Assembly (NCBI GenBank): GCA_040880365.1
Contig: JBBDIO010000063.1
Coordinates: forward strand, 1-7,161
Length of the DNA stretch: 7,161 nt
Source of the DNA: JBBDIO01 sp040880365
GTDB lineage: Bacteria; Chloroflexota; Anaerolineae; Caldilineales; Caldilineaceae
Direction: 5' to 3'
A program made the translations under genes and the position numbers. This document shows, piece after piece, positions 1-5,135 of the stretch; position 1 is the stretch's first letter; each line of letters starts with the position of its first letter. The notes below the pieces were generated by a model. It ran no database searches. It was not told where the DNA came from and saw nothing but the letters and a program-made list of their open reading frames with translations.

Positions 1-358
1 GCGACCAGGCGCGGCTCAGGCGTTCGAGCATTTCCTCCAGGGGCGCGACCAGGTCGGTAGAGACTTGCTGATCGTAGATCACCGCGCCGACCTGACCCGC
101 GTCATAGGTAAAGAGCAGCAGATATTCAGTATCACCGTCGCCGTCGATATCCACCTCGTACCACTGGGCAATCGGCTTCCAGCCTTCGGGCAACAGGCGG
201 TTGTAGTCCAGCTCCAGCGGTACTTCGGGGGTATCGGCGAAGAAGCCCGACATGCCACAGCCCGCCAACAAGAGCGCGCCGATCACCAGCCCCAGCACCT
301 GCCCTACCCGCCGCGCCCAGATGCGCCACACGCACGCGCCAGACGCCTGTGCAGACAT
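1..358 (-). CDS. Predicted lipoprotein, N-terminal part (runs off left edge)
   Basis: This gene reads leftward from ATG at 358 and is still open at position 1, giving 119 residues. Residues 1-20 are basic with tryptophans (including WARR), residues 21-33 are hydrophobic, and LLAGC at 30-34 is a good lipobox with Cys34 as the lipidated residue, so the protein is probably membrane-anchored and exposed outside the cell. After it come a D/P/E-rich stretch and VDIDGDGDTEYLL (69-81), an Asp-rich loop like those that bind calcium in FG-GAP or dockerin-type repeats. The rest has no family I recognise. The start is uncertain: ATG 358 has no clear Shine-Dalgarno, while an in-frame TTG at 460 has AAGGAA five bases upstream but would put 34 extra residues before the signal peptide. 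I prefer 358 because the signal peptide then has a normal length. It diverges from yvcK. Confidence 0.75.
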   Translation of the reverse strand, partial: MSAQASGACVWRIWARRVGQVLGLVIGALLLAGCGMSGFFADTPEVPLELDYNRLLPEGWKPIAQWYEVDIDGDGDTEYLLLFTYDAGQVGAVIYDQQVSTDLVAPLEEMLERLSRAWS

Positions 359-483
359 GGCAGGCTTGCGCGGTGGCAATGGCGCGCCGCGCGGATTTGC
401 GCCGGCTATCACCGCTGTGCTGGATAAATTCGAGCAGAACAAATGGGAACGTGCAGGCAAGATCGTTCCTTTCGGCTGGCAAA

Positions 484-513
484 ATTTTAGGCAATATGTC
501 ATATTGAAGTGAA
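484..513 (-). promoter_or_regulatory. Candidate promoter for the leftward lipoprotein gene
   Basis: On the minus strand, TTCACT (508-513) and TAAAAT (484-489) are 18 bases apart and match the sigma-70 -35 and -10 consensus at 4/6 and 5/6 positions. Transcription would start near 477, just ahead of the AAGGAA that precedes the alternative TTG start at 460. It overlaps the rightward candidate promoter. This is a consensus match only. Confidence 0.3.
492..506. promoter_or_regulatory. Perfect 15-bp palindrome, operator-like
   Basis: CAATATG-T-CATATTG is a perfect 7-1-7 inverted repeat. It lies in the divergent intergenic region, covers part of the -35 element proposed for yvcK (504-509), and sits inside the spacer of the leftward candidate promoter. 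A dimeric regulator bound here would affect both genes. The symmetry is seen directly; the operator role is inferred. Confidence 0.4.
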
Positions 514-532
514 TAGACGTTTCCTATAGTAT
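504..532 (+). promoter_or_regulatory. Candidate promoter for yvcK
   Basis: TTGAAG (504-509) is followed after 17 bases by TAGTAT (527-532), or after 15 bases by TATAGT (525-530), which is the better -10 match at 5/6. The stretch is AT-rich within a GC-rich window. Transcription from here would give a leader of about 125 bases containing a hairpin and four 13-bp repeats before yvcK. Confidence 0.35.
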
Positions 533-543
533 ACAGACTATGG
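524..543. repeat. Short dyad at the yvcK promoter -10 region
   Basis: ATAGT (526-530) and ACTAT (537-541) form an inverted repeat around a 6-base centre, extendable by a T-G and a C-G pair to 524/543. It overlaps the candidate -10 and start region, so it could be a second protein-binding site or the first hairpin of the leader. Short AT-rich dyads also arise by chance. Confidence 0.25.
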
Positions 544-569
544 AGTCGGTGATTCGATTCGCCAACTCC
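542..569 (+). repeat. Leader hairpin upstream of yvcK
   Basis: GGAGT (542-546) pairs with ACTCC (565-569), and GGT (548-550) pairs with GCC (561-563) via a G-T wobble after one C/A mismatch. The 10-base loop is a direct repeat of GATTC. It would form in the yvcK mRNA leader. There is no T tract, so it is not a typical intrinsic terminator. Role unknown. Confidence 0.3.
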
Positions 570-590
570 GTGAATCACATTTGCGGCATT

Positions 591-642
591 AACACATCGC
601 ACCTACACATCGCACCAACACACCGCGCCAATACGTCGCGCC
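591..642 (+). repeat. Four tandem 13-bp repeats in the yvcK leader
   Basis: Four contiguous 13-base units run 591-603, 604-616, 617-629 and 630-642: AACACATCGCACC, TACACATCGCACC, AACACACCGCGCC and AATACGTCGCGCC. They match the first at 12, 11 and 10 of 13 positions, and AACAT at 643-647 may begin a fifth. The array ends directly before the ribosome binding site, AAGGA at 649-653. The divergence between units suggests an old or selected array. It could be a protein-binding array, a translation-enhancing unstructured CA-rich leader, or a slippage product. Confidence 0.7.
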
Positions 643-663
643 AACATTAAGGACGAACCGTGC

Positions 664-1755
664 ATGACCAAACCCGATTTGCCGCCACCCCAGGCCGGGC
701 GCACGCCCGATCCTGCATCTGGTCCCCAGCCTGCCGGGCAAAACATACGGCGCAATGACCCCCGGCGCAATGGCCCCAAGATTGTCGCGATTGGCGGCGG
801 CACCGGCTTGCCCCAACTGTTACGCGGTTTGCGCCGATATACCGATCATATCACGGCCGTAGTCACCGTGGCGGATGATGGCGGCAGCAGCGGACGCCTG
901 CGCCGGGGCATGGGCATGTTGCCGCCCGGTGATTTTCGCAACAACATTGCCGCGCTCAGCGAAGCCGAAGACCTGATGACGCGCCTGTTCCAATATCGCT
1001 TTCCCTCGTCTAACCCGCAAAATGGTGACGAAGAAGCCAATCCGCTGGCAGGCCACTCGTTTGGGAACCTGTTTATTGCCACCATGGCGGCGGTTACCGG
1101 CAGTTTCGAAGCGGCTATCGCCGAAAGCAGTCGCGTGTTGGCGGTGCGCGGCCGCGTTTTGCCCAGCACGCTGGAACAGATTGTGCTGTGTGCCGAAATT
1201 ACGCGCAAATCGGCCCAGGGCACAGATGAACGGCTGGTGGTCGAAGGCGAAAGTCGTATTCCCGAAGCGGGTGGGCGCATCGAGCGGGTTTTTCTGCGCC
1301 CCGACACCGCGCGCGCCTATCCCGGCACCATCCAGGCCATCCTCCAGGCCGATCTGATTGTGGCCGGTCCGGGCAGTTTTTATACCAGTGTGCTGCCCAA
1401 TCTGCTCGTGCCGTCGATCCGCGCGGCCATCTGCGCCACGCCCACGCCCCACATCTATATCTGCAATGTGGCAACCCAGCGCGGCGAAACCGACGGCTAT
1501 ACCGTTTCGGACCACATGCGCGAACTGCGTCACCACGCGGGCGATGCGTTTACCGCAGTATTGGCAAACGATAACTACAACATGTCGCAACCGCCGCCCT
1601 TTCTGGCGGGCAAATGGGTCACGCTGCCGCCTGCCGCAGAAAGTCTGGACTATCAGCTTTATACCGGCGACCTGGTAGATGCCGCGCATCCCTGGCGGCA
1701 CGACCCGGAAAAACTGGCGGCCAAGTTGATGGAAGTCTACCAAGTGTACAAGTGA
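664..1755 (+). CDS. yvcK: YvcK/CofD-family protein (gluconeogenesis factor)
   Basis: The 363-residue protein carries the family's nucleotide-binding features in order: GGGTGLPQLLRGL (44-56), VADDGGSSGRLR (69-80), PPGDFRNNI (87-95), GHSFGNLFIA (130-139), AGPGSFYTSVLPNLL (234-248) and NVATQRGETDGY (268-279). YvcK proteins are cytoplasmic, Rossmann-like relatives of the F420-biosynthesis transferase CofD. In Bacillus subtilis YvcK is needed on gluconeogenic carbon sources, influences cell-wall synthesis and binds UDP-sugars. GGGTGL with DDGGSSG favours YvcK over true CofD. The start ATG has AAGGA ten bases upstream. About 38 Pro/Arg-rich residues precede the conserved core, unlike typical YvcK proteins that begin close to GGGTGL. 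There is no internal in-frame ATG before the core, so the extension seems genuine unless a non-ATG start is used. Neighbouring gapA, pgk and tpiA fit a role in carbon flux. Confidence 0.93.
   Translation: MTKPDLPPPQAGRTPDPASGPQPAGQNIRRNDPRRNGPKIVAIGGGTGLPQLLRGLRRYTDHITAVVTVADDGGSSGRLRRGMGMLPPGDFRNNIAALSEAEDLMTRLFQYRFPSSNPQNGDEEANPLAGHSFGNLFIATMAAVTGSFEAAIAESSRVLAVRGRVLPSTLEQIVLCAEITRKSAQGTDERLVVEGESRIPEAGGRIERVFLRPDTARAYPGTIQAILQADLIVAGPGSFYTSVLPNLLVPSIRAAICATPTPHIYICNVATQRGETDGYTVSDHMRELRHHAGDAFTAVLANDNYNMSQPPPFLAGKWVTLPPAAESLDYQLYTGDLVDAAHPWRHDPEKLAAKLMEVYQVYK
748..777 (+). repeat. In-frame 15-bp duplication inside yvcK
   Basis: CGGCGCAATGACCCC (748-762) is followed directly by CGGCGCAATGGCCCC (763-777), 14 of 15 bases identical. 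It encodes RRNDP then RRNGP (residues 29-38) in the non-conserved N-terminal extension, directly before the conserved core begins. The near identity at DNA level points to a recent tandem duplication. Confidence 0.8.
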
Positions 1756-1771
1756 CGCTTTGTTGCGTCGC
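1752..1771 (+). terminator. Stem-loop at the yvcK stop codon, weak terminator candidate
   Basis: GTGACGC (1752-1758) pairs with GCGTCGC (1765-1771) around the loop TTTGTT, a 7-bp stem with one T-G wobble that includes the TGA stop. No T tract follows (the next bases are GTGGTAGG), so intrinsic termination is doubtful; it may protect the mRNA 3' end or be incidental. Confidence 0.25.
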
Positions 1772-1773
1772 GT

Positions 1774-1804
1774 GGTAGGATACAGTGGTACGATACAGTG
1801 GTAA
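1774..1804 (+). repeat. Tandem 13-bp repeat after yvcK
   Basis: GGTAGGATACAGT (1774-1786) and GGTACGATACAGT (1787-1799) differ at one base, and a third partial copy, GGTAA, follows at 1800-1804. The unit length equals that of the yvcK leader array, but the sequences are not convincingly related. Confidence 0.75.
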
Positions 1805-1844
1805 ATCGGGCCGCTTGCAGCGAAATTATACCGAGAACAGGCAA

Positions 1845-1865
1845 GAGATTGGGGCGAGATTGGGC
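1845..1865 (+). repeat. 11-bp-period tandem repeat upstream of gapA
   Basis: GAGATTGGG occurs at 1845-1853 and again at 1856-1864, separated by GC, so the period is 11 bases. It is non-coding, and no protein-binding family is recognised for it. Confidence 0.65.
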
Positions 1866-1907
1866 AGAGGAGGATGGAACGCTACTGTCTTTTGGCCCAT
1901 TTCCGCT

Positions 1908-1921
1908 TAGATAGTAGATAG
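1908..1921 (+). repeat. 7-bp perfect tandem repeat upstream of gapA
   Basis: TAGATAG is present twice in a row (1908-1914 and 1915-1921), with GAGG or AGG-type purine sequence directly after. The units are short enough that chance is possible, but it lies in the same intergenic region as three other micro-duplications. Confidence 0.5.
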
Positions 1922-2009
1922 AGGAAGGCTGCCGCGCCACATTTCTTGCACGACATCTCTTTCTCAGCGGCCCGCTATTACCCAACAATTTCAACCTGTC
2001 ACCTATGGA

Positions 2010-2047
2010 TTCAGCGTAGATCCAGTGTAAATACAATGCAGTATAAG
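2010..2047 (+). promoter_or_regulatory. Possible promoter region for gapA
   Basis: Two -10-like hexamers occur close together, TACAAT (2032-2037) and TATAAG (2042-2047), each 5/6 to consensus. The best -35 for the first is TTCAGC (2010-2015, 16-base spacer), which is poor. The 405-bp gap after yvcK, the AT-rich stretch here and the strong ribosome binding site downstream suggest that gapA has its own promoter, perhaps helped by an activator or alternative sigma factor. The exact location is uncertain. Confidence 0.25.
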
Positions 2048-2073
2048 CGCATTCAGCAAGACAGCATTGCAGC

Positions 2074-2095
2074 ATGACAGAAGAATGACAGAGGA
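2074..2095 (+). repeat. 11-bp tandem duplication creating two overlapping short ORF starts
   Basis: ATGACAGAAGA (2074-2084) and ATGACAGAGGA (2085-2095) differ at one base. The first copy begins a five-codon ORF (Met-Thr-Glu-Glu-stop, 2074-2088). Its TGA overlaps, as ATGA, the ATG of a second ORF of 47 codons (2085-2228), which begins with the same MTEE and runs through the gapA ribosome binding site into gapA in another frame. Neither has a good Shine-Dalgarno. They could be upstream ORFs modulating gapA translation, or pure by-products of the duplication. Confidence 0.4.
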
Positions 2096-2150
2096 AGACA
2101 TTATCCAAACCGCAGACCATCTGCGCACACCGCGCGGGGTCCCCATTCCT

Positions 2151-2156
2151 GGAGGA
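2151..2156 (+). promoter_or_regulatory. Strong gapA ribosome binding site
   Basis: GGAGGA ends four bases before the ATG at 2161. It is the best Shine-Dalgarno match in the window; yvcK and tpiA have only AAGGA, and pgk has a purine-rich GAGAG. This fixes the gapA start and fits the high expression usual for this enzyme. The spacing is slightly short. Confidence 0.8.
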
Positions 2157-2160
2157 AATT

Positions 2161-3171
2161 ATGGCTACAAAAATTGCAATCAATGGCTTTGGGCGCATCG
2201 GGCGTCAGGTTACCAAGGCGCTTTTTGAAAAATATCCTGGCGATTTTGATCTGGTTGCCGTCAACGATTTGAGCGATGTGGAAACCAACGCCCATCTGTT
2301 CAAATATGACAGCAACTATGGCATCTTCGACGGCACCGTCGAAGTGGATGGCGGCGACATTCTGATCAACGGCGACCGGATCAAGGTACTCAGCGAGCGC
2401 GATCCCAGCAAATTGCCCTGGGGCGACCTGGGCGTGGAGCTTGTCATCGAGAGCACCGGCGTCTTTACCGACCGCGAAAAGGCCGCGCTGCACATTGCCG
2501 CGGGCGCCAAGAAGGTCATCATCTCGGCACCCGCCAAGGGCGAAGACATTACGCTCTGTATGGGCGTGAACACCGAAAAGTATGATCCCGCCAACCATCA
2601 CATCATCAGCAATGCCAGCTGCACCACCAACTGTCTGGCCCCCGCGGCCAAAGTGGTGAACGATACCTGTGAAATCGAACAAGGCATCATGACCACGGTC
2701 CACTCCTATACCAACGACCAGCGCATTCTGGATCTGGTCCACAGCGACTTGCGCCGTGCCCGCGCCGCGGCCATGAGCATCATCCCCACGACCACGGGCG
2801 CGGCCAAAGCCGTGGCGCTGGTTGTGCCCGAACTGAAGGGCAAATTCGACGGGTTTGCCATGCGCGTGCCCACCTCAACCGTCAGCGTGGTAGATTTCGT
2901 CGCCAAGGTAAAGAATCCTGTCTCGCGCGATGAGTTGCTGGCTGCGTTCGACGCCGCCGCGGCCGGCCCCATGCAGGGCATTCTGGCCGTCAGCCACGAG
3001 CCGCTGGTCAGCATCGACTACAAGGGCAACCCCTATAGCAGCACCATCGACGCCGAATTCACGCAAGTCTATGGCGACCTGGTCAAAGTCGTGACCTGGT
3101 ACGATAACGAATGGGCCTATAGCGTGCGCTGCATCGACCTGGCGAAATTCCTGGTCGACCAGGGCTTGTAG
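2161..3171 (+). CDS. gapA: Glyceraldehyde-3-phosphate dehydrogenase, type I
   Basis: This 336-residue cytoplasmic enzyme oxidises and phosphorylates glyceraldehyde 3-phosphate to 1,3-bisphosphoglycerate with NAD(P)+, reversibly; the length is normal for the homotetrameric family. The Rossmann start is INGFGRIGR (7-15). VNDLSD (34-39) has the acidic residue, Asp36, that in NAD-dependent enzymes contacts the adenosine ribose. The active site is SNASCTTNCLAP (150-161) with catalytic Cys154, and His181 in TVHSYT is the general base. WYDNEWAYS (313-321) is the conserved C-terminal NAD-side motif. In the S-loop, where NAD-specific enzymes usually have DLPHKDLRRA, this protein has DLVHSDLRRA, with Val193 instead of Pro; this site contributes to NAD/NADP discrimination, so cofactor preference is less certain than Asp36 alone suggests. 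It is followed after 162 bases by pgk. Confidence 0.97.
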   Translation: MATKIAINGFGRIGRQVTKALFEKYPGDFDLVAVNDLSDVETNAHLFKYDSNYGIFDGTVEVDGGDILINGDRIKVLSERDPSKLPWGDLGVELVIESTGVFTDREKAALHIAAGAKKVIISAPAKGEDITLCMGVNTEKYDPANHHIISNASCTTNCLAPAAKVVNDTCEIEQGIMTTVHSYTNDQRILDLVHSDLRRARAAAMSIIPTTTGAAKAVALVVPELKGKFDGFAMRVPTSTVSVVDFVAKVKNPVSRDELLAAFDAAAAGPMQGILAVSHEPLVSIDYKGNPYSSTIDAEFTQVYGDLVKVVTWYDNEWAYSVRCIDLAKFLVDQGL

Positions 3172-3206
3172 ACCGCGCGTGATCTGCCGGCGTGGCTGGC
3201 AAGCCT

Positions 3207-3272
3207 GGCATATGGGCTGGGTGCGGGCGGCTAACCCCTGTTGCACACTCACACCCAACCCCAGCCTATGCC
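3207..3272 (+). repeat. Long imperfect inverted repeat between gapA and pgk
   Basis: GGCATA (3207-3212) pairs with TATGCC (3267-3272) and GGCTGGG (3215-3221) pairs with CCCAGCC (3260-3266), giving 13 base pairs interrupted only by a two-base bulge (TG, 3213-3214). The loop is 38 bases. An alternative outer stem, GCCTGG (3203-3208) with CCAGGC (3280-3285), would compete with it. No T tract follows, so a classical terminator is unlikely. An mRNA-processing or stabilising structure that sets different gapA and pgk levels is plausible. Confidence 0.5.
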
Positions 3273-3333
3273 GCCGCGCCCAGGCCAATGCACTCTGCCA
3301 AAAAACGCAACCAAACAACAGTGAGAGAGCAAG

Positions 3334-4524
3334 ATGAATAAACAAACCATTCACGATGTGGAGTGGCAAGGCAAGCGTGCTTTGGTCCGCGTCGATTTTA
3401 ATGTGCCACTGAGCGAAAACGGCAGCATATCTGACGATAATCGCATCCGCGCCGCGCTGCCCACCATCCAATATCTCTTGGATCAGGGCGCGGCGGTGAT
3501 CCTCATGAGCCACCTGGGGCGTCCCAAAGGTGAAGCCAATCCCAAATACAGTCTGCGCGTCACGGCAGAACGTTTGCAACATCTGCTGGAACGTGACGTG
3601 CAGTTTGTGGAACACACGACGGGCGAAGCCGCCGAAACCGCGGCGCACGCGCTCCAGTCCGGTGAGATACTCGTGTTGGAAAATACGCGCTTCGATGGGC
3701 GCGAGACCAAGAACGACCGATCTATGGCCGAAGAACTAGCGCGCCTGGGCGATGTGTTTGTCAACGACGCATTTGGCAGCGCACACCGTGCCCACGCCAG
3801 CACAACCGGCGTCGCCGAATTTTTGCCCAGTGTGGCCGGGATGCTCATGCAAAAAGAGCTGGAGTTTTTGGGCGGCGCGCTGGATATGCCGCGCCAACCG
3901 TTTATCGCCATCATGGGCGGCGCAAAAATCAGCGATAAAATCGGCGTGATCGAACAACTCCTGGATCGGGTGGATAGCATCCTCATCGGCGGCGGCATGG
4001 CGAATACATTTTTGGCCGCGGCCGGCTATGGCATGGGCAAAAGTATGGTCGAGCGCGAAGTGCTGGATGTGGCGGTCGAACTCATGGAAAAAGGCGCAGG
4101 CATTATTCAACTGCCCGTGGATCTGCGCGTGGCGGATCAATTTGCGGCCGATGCCGAACAGCAGGTGGTGAGCGTTTCGGAGGTGCCCGCCGAGTGGATG
4201 GCCCTGGACATTGGGCCGGCGACCATTGCCCACTACAGCAATCGACTGGCGGGCGCGCGCACTGTGATCTGGAATGGGCCAATGGGCGTCTTTGAATTCC
4301 CCATGTTTGCCAAAGGCACGGTCGCGATTGCCGAAATCCTGGCCGATCTCAAAAACGCCACGACGGTTATCGGCGGCGGCGATAGCGCGGCAGCCGTGCA
4401 TCAGGCGGGGCTGGATGGTAGAATGAGCCATATCAGCACCGGAGGCGGCGCCAGCCTGGAATTTCTCGAAGGCAAGACGTTACCCGGCGTGGCCGCGCTG
4501 CGAGATAAGGGAAAAGGCAAATGA
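3334..4524 (+). CDS. pgk: Phosphoglycerate kinase
   Basis: The 396-residue protein transfers the acyl phosphate of 1,3-bisphosphoglycerate to ADP, making ATP and 3-phosphoglycerate, directly after the GapA step. The N-terminal substrate domain shows RVDFNVPL (19-26), SHLGRPKG (59-66), ENTRF (116-120) and DAFGSAHRAHAS (145-156). The nucleotide domain shows GGAKISDKI (195-203), WNGPMGVFE (313-321), GGGDSAAA (347-354) and STGGGASLEFLEG (368-380). Length and motif order are normal, with no missing key residue. The start has a purine-rich GAGAG about six bases upstream and lies 162 bases after gapA, with an inverted repeat in between. The C-terminus is Lys/Gly-rich (DKGKGK), and its TGA overlaps the ATG of the next gene as ATGA, indicating translational coupling. 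Confidence 0.97.
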   Translation: MNKQTIHDVEWQGKRALVRVDFNVPLSENGSISDDNRIRAALPTIQYLLDQGAAVILMSHLGRPKGEANPKYSLRVTAERLQHLLERDVQFVEHTTGEAAETAAHALQSGEILVLENTRFDGRETKNDRSMAEELARLGDVFVNDAFGSAHRAHASTTGVAEFLPSVAGMLMQKELEFLGGALDMPRQPFIAIMGGAKISDKIGVIEQLLDRVDSILIGGGMANTFLAAAGYGMGKSMVEREVLDVAVELMEKGAGIIQLPVDLRVADQFAADAEQQVVSVSEVPAEWMALDIGPATIAHYSNRLAGARTVIWNGPMGVFEFPMFAKGTVAIAEILADLKNATTVIGGGDSAAAVHQAGLDGRMSHISTGGGASLEFLEGKTLPGVAALRDKGKGK

Positions 4525-4997
4525 ATCTGATTCGATGGTTTGCCGGCTTATTCAGCGGCGGCGGTGGTGGCAGCAAGAACGGGCGGATTCTGCCCGTCTA
4601 TGTGCTGAGCCGCCGCTGTAACGAACCCATTGCCGGGCAGGTGGATCTCTACAACGAGTTGAGTCTGGACGAAGAAGAAACGGGCTATTTCTGTCGCAAG
4701 GTATTACATACCAGCGGCGAATCGCGCTGCTTCGACCAGGTGGAGGTCAGCATCTGGTTCGACAATCGCAAAAATATGACCGAGCACGAAGTGTCCGGGG
4801 GCCGCTGGCTAAGTGAGGCCGAATATGAGCAGGAACTGGTCCGGTTCCACGCGCCGCCCGAGGAAGATGACGAAGATTTCCTGCCCGCGTTGAACGCATC
4901 TAAACAGCGCACGGCGCAGGCGCGTCGCGCCGACACAGCCCATGCCGAAGATCATGATTCGGGCGATTCGGATGGCGGCGGCGACGACAGTGACTAG
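4521..4997 (+). CDS. Conserved-looking protein of unknown function, coupled to pgk
   Basis: This 158-residue protein has no function I can name. Residues 1-12 (MNLIRWFAGLFS) could form a short amphipathic or membrane-touching helix, followed by a run of five Gly. Residues 20-108 look like a compact, strand-rich domain with Cys33 (SRRCNEP), Cys58 (YFCRK), Cys70 (SRCFDQ), the pattern VEVSIWFD (74-81) and EVSGGRWLSEAEYEQ (90-104). Residues 113-158 form a low-complexity tail, first acidic (PPEEDDEDF), then Arg/Ala-rich, ending in an Asp/Gly/Ser run. I recall similar short proteins with an RC, RCF and SGG pattern in Chloroflexota, but cannot verify this here. The start overlaps the pgk stop as ATGA, so it is probably made from the same mRNA by reinitiation. 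A role tied to glycolytic enzymes is inferred from position only. No signal peptide or strong membrane segment is seen. Confidence 0.8.
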   Translation: MNLIRWFAGLFSGGGGGSKNGRILPVYVLSRRCNEPIAGQVDLYNELSLDEEETGYFCRKVLHTSGESRCFDQVEVSIWFDNRKNMTEHEVSGGRWLSEAEYEQELVRFHAPPEEDDEDFLPALNASKQRTAQARRADTAHAEDHDSGDSDGGGDDSD

Positions 4998-5135
4998 CCG
5001 CAGCGATTCACGCGGATAGCGACAGGCTGCACGCGGCCACCATCCCCATAGCATTTCACCCGCGGGCCAGAAGCAAACAGGCATCGTCATTGCTCACCCT
5101 GACCGCGCCCACATGTAGCAAAGGACCTGCACGCC

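Noticed and set aside
541..572. tRNA-like T-arm (GATTCGATTC between paired flanks)
   Set aside because: The stem does not give the 5-bp, 7-base-loop T-arm geometry, and no D-arm, anticodon arm or acceptor pairing is found around it.
132..602. 156-residue minus-strand frame over the divergent region
   Set aside because: It is in a different frame from the lipoprotein, lacks its signal peptide and ends in Arg-rich sequence; the lipoprotein frame is far more protein-like.
820..1743. 307-residue open frame on the minus strand opposite yvcK
   Set aside because: It mirrors a gene with full YvcK motifs; its translation is His/Arg/Gly-rich without recognisable domains, as expected for an antisense shadow in GC-rich DNA.
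2136..2144. GGGGTCCCC palindrome before gapA
   Set aside because: There is no loop, so it cannot fold as an RNA hairpin, and a 9-base palindrome is not notable by itself.
2875..3648. 257-residue minus-strand frame across the gapA end and pgk start
   Set aside because: It covers the 3' end of gapA, the intergenic hairpin and the 5' end of pgk; no motif, no ribosome binding site and no sensible neighbour.
3736..4431. 231-residue minus-strand frame inside pgk
   Set aside because: Antisense shadow of a gene with all phosphoglycerate kinase signatures; composition rich in His, Ala and Gln with no domain.
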